Source: Beijerinckiaceae bacterium (lineage in GTDB: Bacteria; Pseudomonadota; Alphaproteobacteria; Rhizobiales; Beijerinckiaceae). Taken from it: 64,000 bases of DNA. Every line of letters starts with the position of its first letter. Positions within the stretch are counted from its first letter, which is position 1. The stretch spans positions 1-64,000 of the forward strand of contig JAPZSB010000007.1 of assembly GCA_027531565.1 (NCBI GenBank), given 5' to 3'. Under the pieces are notes generated by a model. It did no database searches and was not told the origin of the DNA. It saw only the letters and a program-made list of their open reading frames with translations. Shown here piece by piece: positions 34,271 to 41,768 of the stretch. The position numbers and the translations under genes were made by a program.

Positions 34271-35887
34271 TCAGGCTCCGGAGGCAGGGGTACTGGCAAG
34301 GGCATGAGCGCGGGCGAAGGCCGCGTGAAGGCGGGCGGCATCCGGCTGGCGGAAGCGCGCCGCGACATGGCGATCGGGCCGGAGGAGATAGAAGCCGGGG
34401 CTGTCGAGGCCGAAGCGCAGTGCCATCTCGCCGGCTGGATCGCCGAGGGCGCCGGGCCCCAGCCGGAGACGGGTCACGCCTTCCGGCAGATCCGGGAGGG
34501 CGGGCCCGGCCTCGAGCCAGACGAAGCCTGCCGGCAGTTCCTCCGACAGGAAGGAGGCGGTTCCGTCCGGCCGCGTCACCCGGGCATCGGGGATCGGCGC
34601 ACCCGGCGCCGGACCGGCGGACCAGGATTCCGCGTCCGGGGTGGAAAGCGGTGACTGGCGATAGGCGGTCGGCGCGGAGAGGCGGCCGGAATTGACCATG
34701 CGCTTGGCGAAATCATGCCGGCGCGCCAGCGCGAGCGCGGCATCGCGCAGCATGCGCTCGGCGAGGGATTGCGGCGCGATGAAATCGGTCGAGCGGGTGG
34801 AATGGCCGATATTCTCGTCCGCCGCCTCGCCGCGCTCGAGATCATAGCTCTGCAGCAAGGCCGGACCCGCCCGGCCGCGATGGATCGCGGCGAGCTTCCA
34901 CGCGAGGTTTTCCGCATCCTGCACGCCGGAATTCGCGCCGCGCGCGCCGAAAGGCGAGACCTGGTGGGCGGAATCCCCCGCGAAGATCACCCGGCCATGG
35001 ACGAAGCGCGCGAGGCGCAGGCAGCGGAACCGGTAGATCGAAACCCATTCGAGATCGAAACGAGCATGGCCGAGCATGCGCTCGATCCGGGGCCGGACCT
35101 GCTCGGGCCGCTTCTCGAACTCGGCATCGGCGCTCGCCGGCAATTGCAGGTCGATGCGCCAGATATCGTCGGGCTGGCGATGCAGCAACGCCGATCCGCC
35201 GGGGTGGAAGGGCGGGTCGAACCAGAACCAGCGCTCGGTGGGATATTCGCCATGCATCCGCACATCGGCGATGAGGAACTGCTCCTCGAAAACCTCGCCG
35301 GCAAAATCGAGGCCCAGCATGCCGCGCACCGGCGAGCGGGCGCCGTCGCAGGCCACCACATGATCGGCCCGCAGGCGATAGGGGCCGTCCGGCGTCTCGA
35401 TCGCGATCTCGACATGGTCCATCGCCGGCATCACCGAGACCACGCGGTTCTTCCAGCGCAGGTCGAGCCCCGGCACTGCAAGGGCGCGGTCGATCAGCAT
35501 CTTCTCGACATGGAATTGCTGGAGGTTGATGAAGGCCGGCATCTTGTGGCCCGCTTCCGGCAGAAGGTCGAACGCATAGAGTTCGCCCTCGCGCTGGAAG
35601 ACGCGGCCCCGGCTCCAGGAGACGCCCTTGTCCACCATCGGCGCGGCACAGCCCAGCCGGTCGAAGATCTCGAGGGTTTTCTTCGCGAAACAGATGGCGC
35701 GGCTGCCCTCCCCGATCCGGTCACTATCATCCAGCAGCACCACCGGCACGCCCTGCTGGCCGAGATCGATGGCGAGCGAAAGGCCGACCGGGCCGGCGCC
35801 GATCACCACGACGGGGTGGCGGACCGGCTCGGACCGGGCCTGATCGGGAGATTTCCGGTACGGAAAGACAGCGAAAGCGGCGGTCAT
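34271..35887 (-). CDS. FAD-dependent aromatic-ring monooxygenase (MhpA/PheA-like)
   Basis: A 538-residue group A flavoprotein hydroxylase. The dinucleotide motif GAGPVG is at 30-35, the second FAD/NADPH motif at CDGARSPVR, and the GD motif in FAGDSAHQVSPFGARGANSGVQDAENL. It should hydroxylate a phenolic acid with NAD(P)H and O2. The C-terminal thioredoxin-like domain (about 420-538) is typical of the MhpA class. With the FAH and MBL genes it probably forms a small aromatic-acid degradation operon, now interrupted by higBA. The substrate is unknown. Confidence 0.9.
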   Translation of the reverse strand: MTAAFAVFPYRKSPDQARSEPVRHPVVVIGAGPVGLSLAIDLGQQGVPVVLLDDSDRIGEGSRAICFAKKTLEIFDRLGCAAPMVDKGVSWSRGRVFQREGELYAFDLLPEAGHKMPAFINLQQFHVEKMLIDRALAVPGLDLRWKNRVVSVMPAMDHVEIAIETPDGPYRLRADHVVACDGARSPVRGMLGLDFAGEVFEEQFLIADVRMHGEYPTERWFWFDPPFHPGGSALLHRQPDDIWRIDLQLPASADAEFEKRPEQVRPRIERMLGHARFDLEWVSIYRFRCLRLARFVHGRVIFAGDSAHQVSPFGARGANSGVQDAENLAWKLAAIHRGRAGPALLQSYDLERGEAADENIGHSTRSTDFIAPQSLAERMLRDAALALARRHDFAKRMVNSGRLSAPTAYRQSPLSTPDAESWSAGPAPGAPIPDARVTRPDGTASFLSEELPAGFVWLEAGPALPDLPEGVTRLRLGPGALGDPAGEMALRFGLDSPGFYLLRPDRHVAARFRQPDAARLHAAFARAHALASTPASGA

Positions 35888-35900
35888 GGCAGGGATCCGG

Positions 35901-35940
35901 TTGACGGAGCGGGTAATACGTGATACGTATCGCGTATTAT
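35901..35940 (+). promoter_or_regulatory. 24-bp palindromic operator upstream of higB
   Basis: Positions 35915-35938 form the palindrome AATACGTGATACGTATCGCGTATT with one mismatched pair, centred between the higB start and the divergent monooxygenase gene. TTGACG at 35901-35906 could be a -35, and AT-rich TATTAT follows. HigA-type antitoxins bind such palindromes to repress their own operon. The site could also influence the monooxygenase promoter. Confidence 0.6.
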
Positions 35941-35964
35941 TTTATGGTGATATTTGAGGCCGTT

Positions 35965-36246
35965 TTGATCATCAGTTTCGCGGATCGCCGATCCGAGCGG
36001 TTCTTTCATGCGGGGATCTGCGATCCTCGATGGCAGGCTTTCGCCACGATTGTCCGCCGAAAGCCGGACTATCTGGATGCAGCAAAGTCGATCGGGGACC
36101 TGCTGTTTCCGCCAGGAAACAGACTCGAACGCCTGCGTGGCGATCGGTCGGGGCAGTGGAGCATCCGGATCAATGATCAATGGCGCCTCTGCTTCATATG
36201 GACAGGAAAAGGGGCAAGCCATGTCGAGATCGTCGACTATCATTGA
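35965..36246 (+). CDS. higB: HigB-type toxin (RelE/ParE superfamily mRNA interferase)
   Basis: A 93-residue toxin of the HigB/GraT group. The conserved SFADRRSERFF start, LERLRGDRSGQWSIRINDQWRLCF core and terminal HVEIVDYH are diagnostic. These proteins cleave mRNA on the ribosome. I chose the TTG at 35965 because homology begins there and GAGG lies five bases upstream; the ATG at 35944 in the same frame would add seven residues. It overlaps higA by 26 bases. The module is read against the surrounding operon. Confidence 0.9.
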   Translation: MIISFADRRSERFFHAGICDPRWQAFATIVRRKPDYLDAAKSIGDLLFPPGNRLERLRGDRSGQWSIRINDQWRLCFIWTGKGASHVEIVDYH

Positions 36247-36541
36247 AGAAATGCCGGCGACCGTCCGCGTCCGGACTCATCCCGGCGAAATCCTGCGGGA
36301 AGAGTTTCTGATTCCGCTCGGCATGAACGCACGGCAACTGGCCGAAGCGATCGGCGTGCCGGCCAATCGCATCAGCGAGATCCTCCGGGAGCGGCGGGAC
36401 ATCACCGCCGATACGGCCATGCGGCTCAGCCGGTATTTCGGCACGACCCCGGAACTCTGGCTGAACCTGCAGATAGGTCATGACCTCACCAAGGCTCGTG
36501 CACAAATCGATTACTCCACCATCAAGCCCCGCGCGGCCTGA
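36221..36541 (+). CDS. higA: HigA-type antitoxin (XRE family)
   Basis: A 106-residue antitoxin. The signature THPGEILREEFL is followed by a helix-turn-helix (ARQLAEAIGVPANRISEILRERRDI) and FGTTPELWLNLQIGHDL, which are typical of HigA. It should neutralise HigB and repress the operon by binding the palindrome at 35915-35938. AGGGG lies seven bases before the ATG at 36221; Met11 at 36251 is an alternative start. It ends exactly one base before the stop of the convergent MBL gene. Confidence 0.92.
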   Translation: MSRSSTIIEEMPATVRVRTHPGEILREEFLIPLGMNARQLAEAIGVPANRISEILRERRDITADTAMRLSRYFGTTPELWLNLQIGHDLTKARAQIDYSTIKPRAA

Positions 36542-37498
36542 TCACGCCTGCAGCCGCGCCCACATCTCGCGGTCGCGCTCGGCGGTCCAGATCACGGGAT
36601 GGTCGATTCCGCGCGCCTCGTCATAGGCGCGGGAGACGTTGAACGGCAGGCAATGCTCGTAGATGGCATAGCTGCCGAACGGCCCGTCCATGGCGGCGCG
36701 GACATCGGCAAAGGCGGCGCGAAGGTCCTTGCCCGCCGCGACAGCCTGCCGGACCGTGCCGTAGAGCGTTTCGAGAAAGTCAGTCGTCCCGGCAATCGCG
36801 GCGGCCACCCTGTCGCGCCCGACCAGCGCATCGCCGCGCCCGGGCACCAGCGCAACGGGGTCATGCCCGGCCACGCGCTTCAGCGTTTCCGGCCAGTCGG
36901 CGAAATGCGCGTCGCCGCAGTAACAGGCGGAGCGGTATTCGACGAGATCGCCGGAGAACATCACGCCGGCATCCGGCACCCAGGCGATGGTATCGCCCGC
37001 CGTATGGCCACGGCCGAGATGCTTCAGCCGCACCTCGCGCCTGCCGAGCCAGACCGACATCTCGCCGGCGAAGGTGATGCTCGGCCAGGTCAGCCCGGGA
37101 ATGGTCTCCTTGCCACGGAACAGCCGCGGGAAACGGCCGATCTCCGACTCCATGTCCTGCGCACCGCGCTCGACGATCAGGTCGCGCGTTGCGTCCGAGG
37201 CGAGGATCATCTTCGCATCGCGATAGGCCGAGGCGCCCAGCACGCGCACCGCATGGTAATGCGAGAGCAGGACATGGGTGATCGGCTTGTCGGTCACGGA
37301 GCGGACCCGGTCGATCACCGCCTGCGCCATGGCCGGCGTCGCCTGGGCATCGACGATCAGGACGCCGTCATCGCCGATGATGATGCCGGTATTGGGATCG
37401 CCCTCGGCGGTGAAGGCATAGAGGCCAGGGCCGATTTCCGCAAAGGTGATCGTCTTCTCGGCGAGATCCGCTGCCGAGGCGAAAGCCGGGCCGCTCAT
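36542..37498 (-). CDS. Metallo-beta-lactamase fold hydrolase with altered metal motif
   Basis: A 318-residue MBL-fold protein. The usual HxHxDH motif reads HYHAVR (80-85), so the Asp and third His are replaced by Val and Arg. The later ligands GRGHTAGD and FSGDLVE remain. This may be a mono-metal or non-classical member of the fold; the change looks consistent with an ordered subfamily rather than decay. It overlaps the FAH gene by four bases. It probably hydrolyses a lactone, thioester or similar intermediate of the aromatic operon. Confidence 0.85.
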   Translation of the reverse strand: MSGPAFASAADLAEKTITFAEIGPGLYAFTAEGDPNTGIIIGDDGVLIVDAQATPAMAQAVIDRVRSVTDKPITHVLLSHYHAVRVLGASAYRDAKMILASDATRDLIVERGAQDMESEIGRFPRLFRGKETIPGLTWPSITFAGEMSVWLGRREVRLKHLGRGHTAGDTIAWVPDAGVMFSGDLVEYRSACYCGDAHFADWPETLKRVAGHDPVALVPGRGDALVGRDRVAAAIAGTTDFLETLYGTVRQAVAAGKDLRAAFADVRAAMDGPFGSYAIYEHCLPFNVSRAYDEARGIDHPVIWTAERDREMWARLQA

Positions 37499-38523
37499 CG
37501 ACCGCCTCCCGCCAGCGCAGCCGGTTCAATGCGGTTCTCGATCGCGCCGAAGAGCGAATGGCCCTTCCGGTCCTTCATCTCGATGCGGACGATGTCGCCG
37601 AAGCGGAGAAACGGCGTCCGGACCGCACCGTCGCGGATTGTCTCGACCATGCGCTGCTCGGCGAGGCAGGAATAGCCGCGCCCGCCCTCCGCCACCGGCC
37701 GGCCGGGCGAGCCATCGGGATCGCGGTTCGAGACCGTGCCCGAACCGAGGATCGTGCCGGCGCCGAGCGGGCGCGTCTTCGCGGCATGCGCGAGCAGCGT
37801 CCCGAAATCGAAGGTCATCTCCTCGCCGGCTTCCGGGCAGCCGAGCATGCGGCCGTTGATCGAGGTGAGAAGCGGCAGCGAGAGCTTGCCGCCGGACCAG
37901 GCCGGGCCCAGTTCGTCCGGCGTGAGGGCGACGGGCGAGAAGGCGGTCGGCGGCTTGGACTGGAGGAAGCCGAAGCCCTTGGCCAGTTCGCCCGGGATGA
38001 GGTTGCGCAGGCTGACATCATTGACGAGCACGACAAGCCGGATCGCGGCGATGCAGGTCGCGGCATCGGCCCCCGCCGGAATATCGCCCGTGATGACCGC
38101 GATCTCGGCCTCGCAGTCGATGCCGAAATCCTCGCTGGCCACGGGAACGGCGTCGCGGGCCCCGAGATTGGAATCGGAAGTGCCCTGATACATCAGCGGG
38201 TCGGTCCAGAAGCTGGCCGGCAACTCGGCGCCGCGCGCCTTCCGGACCAGCTCGACATGGTTCACATAGGCCGAACCGTCGAGCCATTGATAGGCACGCG
38301 GCAGCGGCGCCGCGGCATCATGCTCGTGAAAGCGGAACGAGGGCACCGCCTCGTGTTCGAGGCTCTCGGCGAGATCGGCGAGCGGGGCCGCGACCTGATC
38401 CCAGGAATCGAGTGCGGCCTGAAGGGTCGGCGCGATCGCGGATGCCTCGGTGGCGCGGGTCAGATCCCGCGAGACCACGACGAGCCGGCCGTCCCGCCCG
38501 CCCTTGAGCGATGCCAATTTCAT
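37495..38523 (-). CDS. Fumarylacetoacetate hydrolase family protein
   Basis: A 342-residue FAH-fold hydrolase, acting on C-C bonds of 3-ketoacid products of ring cleavage. Metal-binding acidic residues lie in the DCEAEIAVITGD segment, with VNDVSLRN and the C-terminal LGSGTVSNRDPD motif following. The length suits the longer two-domain form. GGGAGG lies eight bases before the ATG at 38523. It is first in the operon and divergent from the TRAP binding protein. The actual ring-cleavage dioxygenase is not in the window. Confidence 0.92.
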   Translation of the reverse strand: MKLASLKGGRDGRLVVVSRDLTRATEASAIAPTLQAALDSWDQVAAPLADLAESLEHEAVPSFRFHEHDAAAPLPRAYQWLDGSAYVNHVELVRKARGAELPASFWTDPLMYQGTSDSNLGARDAVPVASEDFGIDCEAEIAVITGDIPAGADAATCIAAIRLVVLVNDVSLRNLIPGELAKGFGFLQSKPPTAFSPVALTPDELGPAWSGGKLSLPLLTSINGRMLGCPEAGEEMTFDFGTLLAHAAKTRPLGAGTILGSGTVSNRDPDGSPGRPVAEGGRGYSCLAEQRMVETIRDGAVRTPFLRFGDIVRIEMKDRKGHSLFGAIENRIEPAALAGGGR

Positions 38524-38697
38524 GCAGTGCCTCCCACGCTTGCCTTGTTTCGCCATCTTTCTGCGGTTCACGTCAAAATGAAACGGAGTTCGGGATGACG
38601 ACCCGGCATCTCTGTGCAATTCTCGCAAGGGACACGCGTGAAGGGCAAGCAAAAAGTTTCACGCGGAACTAATTCCGGCATGAAAGGGGTCAGGACG

Positions 38698-39795
38698 ATG
38701 CGTCGGCGTGAAGTATTGCTCTCGGGGATGGGGGCGGGAACCGCCCTGGCGGCCGGCACGCTGGCCAAGCCGGCGATCGCGCAGAGCATGCCGGAAATCA
38801 AGTGGCGCATGACCTCGAGCTTTCCGAAGTCGCTCGACACCATTTTCGGCACGGCCCAGCAACTGGCCAAGCTCGTGGCGGAAGCCACCGACAACCGCTT
38901 CCAGATCCAGACCTTCGCCGCCGGCGAGATCGTGCCGGGCCTGCAGGCGCTCGACGCCGTTTCCTCCGGCGCGCTCGAATGCTGCCATACGCCGACCTAT
39001 TTCTATGGCGGCAAGGATCCCGTCCTCGGCTTCGGGACGGGCATGCCCTTCGGGCCGAATGCCCGCCTCCAGCACGCCTGGTGGCACAATGGCGGCGGCG
39101 CCGAGATCGTCAACGAATCGCTGGCCAAGTTCAACGCGATCTCCTTCGCCGCCGGCAATTCCGGCACGCAGATGGGCGGCTGGTTCCGGAAGGAGATCAA
39201 CACGCTCGACGATCTAAAGGGGCTGAAATTCCGCATCGGCGGAACCGGCGGGCAGATTCTTGCCCGGATGGGCGTGGTTCCGCAGCAGATCGCACCCGCC
39301 GACATCTACCCCGCGCTGGAGAAGGGCACGATCGACGCGATCGAGTTCGTCGGGCCCTATGATGACGAGAAGCTCGGCTTCTCCAAGGTCGCCAAGTACT
39401 ATTATTATCCCGGCTTCTGGGAAGGCGGTGCCATGCTGCACCTCGTCGTCAATCTCGAGCAGTGGAACCGGCTGCCGAAGCATTATCAGGCGATCATCCG
39501 GCAGGCTTCGGAAGCCGCCAACACCTGGATGCTCTCCAAATACGACACGGTCAACGCACCGGCGCTGAAGCGCCTGGTCGGCCGCGGGACGGAGCTGCGT
39601 CCGTTCAGCGCCGCCATCATGGATGCGGCCTACGAAACGTCGAAAGCCTATTATGCCGAGATCGCGGCCCAGAATCCGTTGTTCAAGAAGGCGCTCGATT
39701 CGGTGAATGCCTATCTCGGCGAACAGTATCTGTGGTGGCAGATCGGCGAATATTCCTACGATTCCATGATGATCCGGACACGGTTGCGGGGCTGA
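38698..39795 (+). CDS. TRAP transporter substrate-binding protein, TakP-like
   Basis: A 365-residue periplasmic DctP-family protein. The N terminus RRREVLLSG with a hydrophobic stretch and AIAQS looks like a Tat signal. The motifs SSFPKSLDTIFG, ECCHTPTYFYGGKDP, GGWFRKEINTLDDLKGLK and GTIDAIEFVGPYDDEKLGF closely resemble, from memory, Rhodobacter TakP, which binds 2-oxo acids. No dctQ or dctM membrane gene is nearby, so its permease must be elsewhere. An ATG at 38680 is possible. It is divergent from the FAH operon and could import an aromatic or keto-acid substrate. Confidence 0.9.
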   Translation: MRRREVLLSGMGAGTALAAGTLAKPAIAQSMPEIKWRMTSSFPKSLDTIFGTAQQLAKLVAEATDNRFQIQTFAAGEIVPGLQALDAVSSGALECCHTPTYFYGGKDPVLGFGTGMPFGPNARLQHAWWHNGGGAEIVNESLAKFNAISFAAGNSGTQMGGWFRKEINTLDDLKGLKFRIGGTGGQILARMGVVPQQIAPADIYPALEKGTIDAIEFVGPYDDEKLGFSKVAKYYYYPGFWEGGAMLHLVVNLEQWNRLPKHYQAIIRQASEAANTWMLSKYDTVNAPALKRLVGRGTELRPFSAAIMDAAYETSKAYYAEIAAQNPLFKKALDSVNAYLGEQYLWWQIGEYSYDSMMIRTRLRG

Positions 39796-39849
39796 ACCCT
39801 TCGGATACGCCTTTGGTATTAGGCGGATTGTTTAGGAATAGACTGGACA

Positions 39850-39871
39850 GATCGGGGCCAATGCCCCGATC
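39850..39871. promoter_or_regulatory. Perfect 9-bp stem-loop between the TRAP and MarR genes
   Basis: GATCGGGGC, four bases (CAAT), then GCCCCGATC. There is no T-run on either strand, so it is not a classical terminator. It may stabilise the 3' end of the TRAP mRNA or serve as an attenuator for marR. Confidence 0.55.
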
Positions 39872-39925
39872 ATCTGCCGCGATTTGATCGTTTCAAGTGA
39901 AACAAACTCACGGAATTTATGAATC

Positions 39926-40423
39926 ATGGCCTCCGGCGAGAAATTGCCCTCCGGCGCAATGGATATCCATGCCGAAGCCGAACCCCTTCGTCTCGAAGGG
40001 TTCCTGCCCTATCGCCTCAACATGCTGGCGACCGAAGTCAGCCAGACGCTGGCCCGGGCCTATGGCCGGAAATTCGGCATCTCCATCCCGGAATGGCGGG
40101 TGCTGGCCACGTTGGGCCAGTTCGGCGTCATGACGGCGCGGGATATCGGTGGCCATTCGCGCATGCACAAGACGACCGTCAGCCGCGCCGTGGCCGCGCT
40201 GGAGAAGCGTCGGCTGATCGTGCGCCGGGCCAACCGCGCCGATATGCGCGAAGCCTTCCTCGCACTGACCGATGCGGGCACGGCGATCTACCAGGAGATC
40301 GTGCCGATGGCGCGGGCCTTCTCCGATTCGCTCTGCGCGGGCCTGTCCGAGACCGAACTCCGGCAGATGAACGCGCTGATCGACAAGCTGGCCGAGCGGG
40401 TGGCCTCGCTGGGAACCGGATAG
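39926..40423 (+). CDS. MarR family transcriptional regulator
   Basis: A 165-residue winged-helix regulator. LARAYGRKFGISIPEWRVLATLG, TARDIGGHSRMHKTTVSRAVAALEKRRLIVRRA (recognition helix and wing) and a C-terminal dimer helix match MarR. Residues ARXXNRADMREAFLALTDAG form the usual wing. Such proteins respond to phenolic or other small ligands, which would suit a regulator of the adjacent aromatic operon and TRAP protein. Met12 (39959) is a possible later start. Confidence 0.9.
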   Translation: MASGEKLPSGAMDIHAEAEPLRLEGFLPYRLNMLATEVSQTLARAYGRKFGISIPEWRVLATLGQFGVMTARDIGGHSRMHKTTVSRAVAALEKRRLIVRRANRADMREAFLALTDAGTAIYQEIVPMARAFSDSLCAGLSETELRQMNALIDKLAERVASLGTG

Positions 40424-40556
40424 CGGGTTCCCGATCAGGATTGTTAACGTCCTGATTCCTGCCTTGCTTGAACCATGTTTCGCAGTCATGACAGCGTCCG
40501 TGCGATTCCGCTGGCGAATCCGCCGTTTGTTTACGTTCGTCGGGTACGCTTCTGGC

Positions 40557-41768
40557 ATGATTCCGCTTCGATTCAGGCTCCGGTCCCTTGCCTTGGCGCT
40601 TCTGGGCGCCGCGGGCGCCGTTCTGGCGACCGAGTCGCAGGCGCAATCCCCCGTCTGTGCCCAGATCCGTTCCGAACTCGCGACCATGCCGAATACCGGC
40701 GGGCCGACGCGGGATTCCTCCCGGCTGCGGTCTGAACTCGGCCGCATCCGCCTCGCCATGCAGCAGAATGATTGCGGGCGCTCCTCCGGCTTTCTCGGTC
40801 TTGGCGGGCCGCCTCCGGTCTGCACCCCGCTCCGCAATCAGGCCGCCGCCTACGAGGCGCAGATCCGCCAGATGGAGGGCGGTTCGCCGCGCCGGGCACA
40901 GCTCATCGCCGCGCTGGATCGCTATGGCTGCCTTGGCGGGCAGCAGCAGGCGGGCCAGCAACAGCGCGGTGTGATCTATGCCGCGCCGAATTCGCCGAGC
41001 CTGTTCGAGCGCCTGTTCGGCGACGACACCCCCAGGGATGACAACCGCTATGCGAACGACGCTCCGATCGATCCGGATGCGGAGTTCAAGGAACGCCTCG
41101 GCGGCCGCCTCGCGGTCTGCGTGCGCACCTGCGACGGGTTTTTCTTCCCGGTGAATTTCGAGGGGATCGGCGCGCGGGATGAATATGCCACCGTGTGCCA
41201 GTCCCTGTGCCCGGCGGCGGAAACGCGCGTCTTCTTCATGCAGGCCGGCGCGGATATCGAGCGCGCCGCCTCACGGGACGGCACGCCCTACATGTCGCTG
41301 CCGACGGCCAAGAAGTTCCAGCAATCGCGCGATCCCGCCTGTTTCTGCAAGCCGCCGCAGCAGACCTGGGCCAACGCGATGAAGGGCGTCGAGGATATTG
41401 TCGAGACGCGCAAGGGCGATATCGTCGTCTCGCAGGAACAGGCCCTCGCCATGTCGCGCCCGAAGGCGACGCCGAACCCGGCCGACAGGCGCAATGCGAA
41501 AAACCAGCCCCCGCCGGCACCGAAGCCGGCCAATGCGGCCGAATCGGAAGCGCCGGCCAGCCTGCCGGAAAGCGCCCTCCCCACCGGCGGCAATGCCTCC
41601 GCCGGGATCGGCCCGCGCGTCCAGCGCGAGCGCATCATCTCCTCCGCCGGCGGCACGAAGCAGCAGGTTGTCGGCGCCGATGGTTCCGTGCGGGTAGTCA
41701 GGAATGTGGCGCCGGAGCTAACCGGGAAAGAACGGCCGATCGACCTAAGAGGGGAAGCACGGCCTTGA
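40557..41768 (+). CDS. DUF2865 domain protein (secreted)
   Basis: A 403-residue exported protein. The signal peptide (about 1-31, ending SQAQS) is followed by a helical region with several cysteines and a Gln-rich stretch. The conserved DUF2865 core has VCVRTCDGFFFPVNF (about 185-200), CQSLCPAAETRVFFM and DPACFCKPP. The C terminus is Pro/Ala-rich and disordered. The function is unknown; it is found across Hyphomicrobiales. Starts at 40464 and 40488 are possible, but 40557 begins the signal. The last 71 bases overlap the convergent gltX gene. Confidence 0.85.
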   Translation: MIPLRFRLRSLALALLGAAGAVLATESQAQSPVCAQIRSELATMPNTGGPTRDSSRLRSELGRIRLAMQQNDCGRSSGFLGLGGPPPVCTPLRNQAAAYEAQIRQMEGGSPRRAQLIAALDRYGCLGGQQQAGQQQRGVIYAAPNSPSLFERLFGDDTPRDDNRYANDAPIDPDAEFKERLGGRLAVCVRTCDGFFFPVNFEGIGARDEYATVCQSLCPAAETRVFFMQAGADIERAASRDGTPYMSLPTAKKFQQSRDPACFCKPPQQTWANAMKGVEDIVETRKGDIVVSQEQALAMSRPKATPNPADRRNAKNQPPPAPKPANAAESEAPASLPESALPTGGNASAGIGPRVQRERIISSAGGTKQQVVGADGSVRVVRNVAPELTGKERPIDLRGEARP

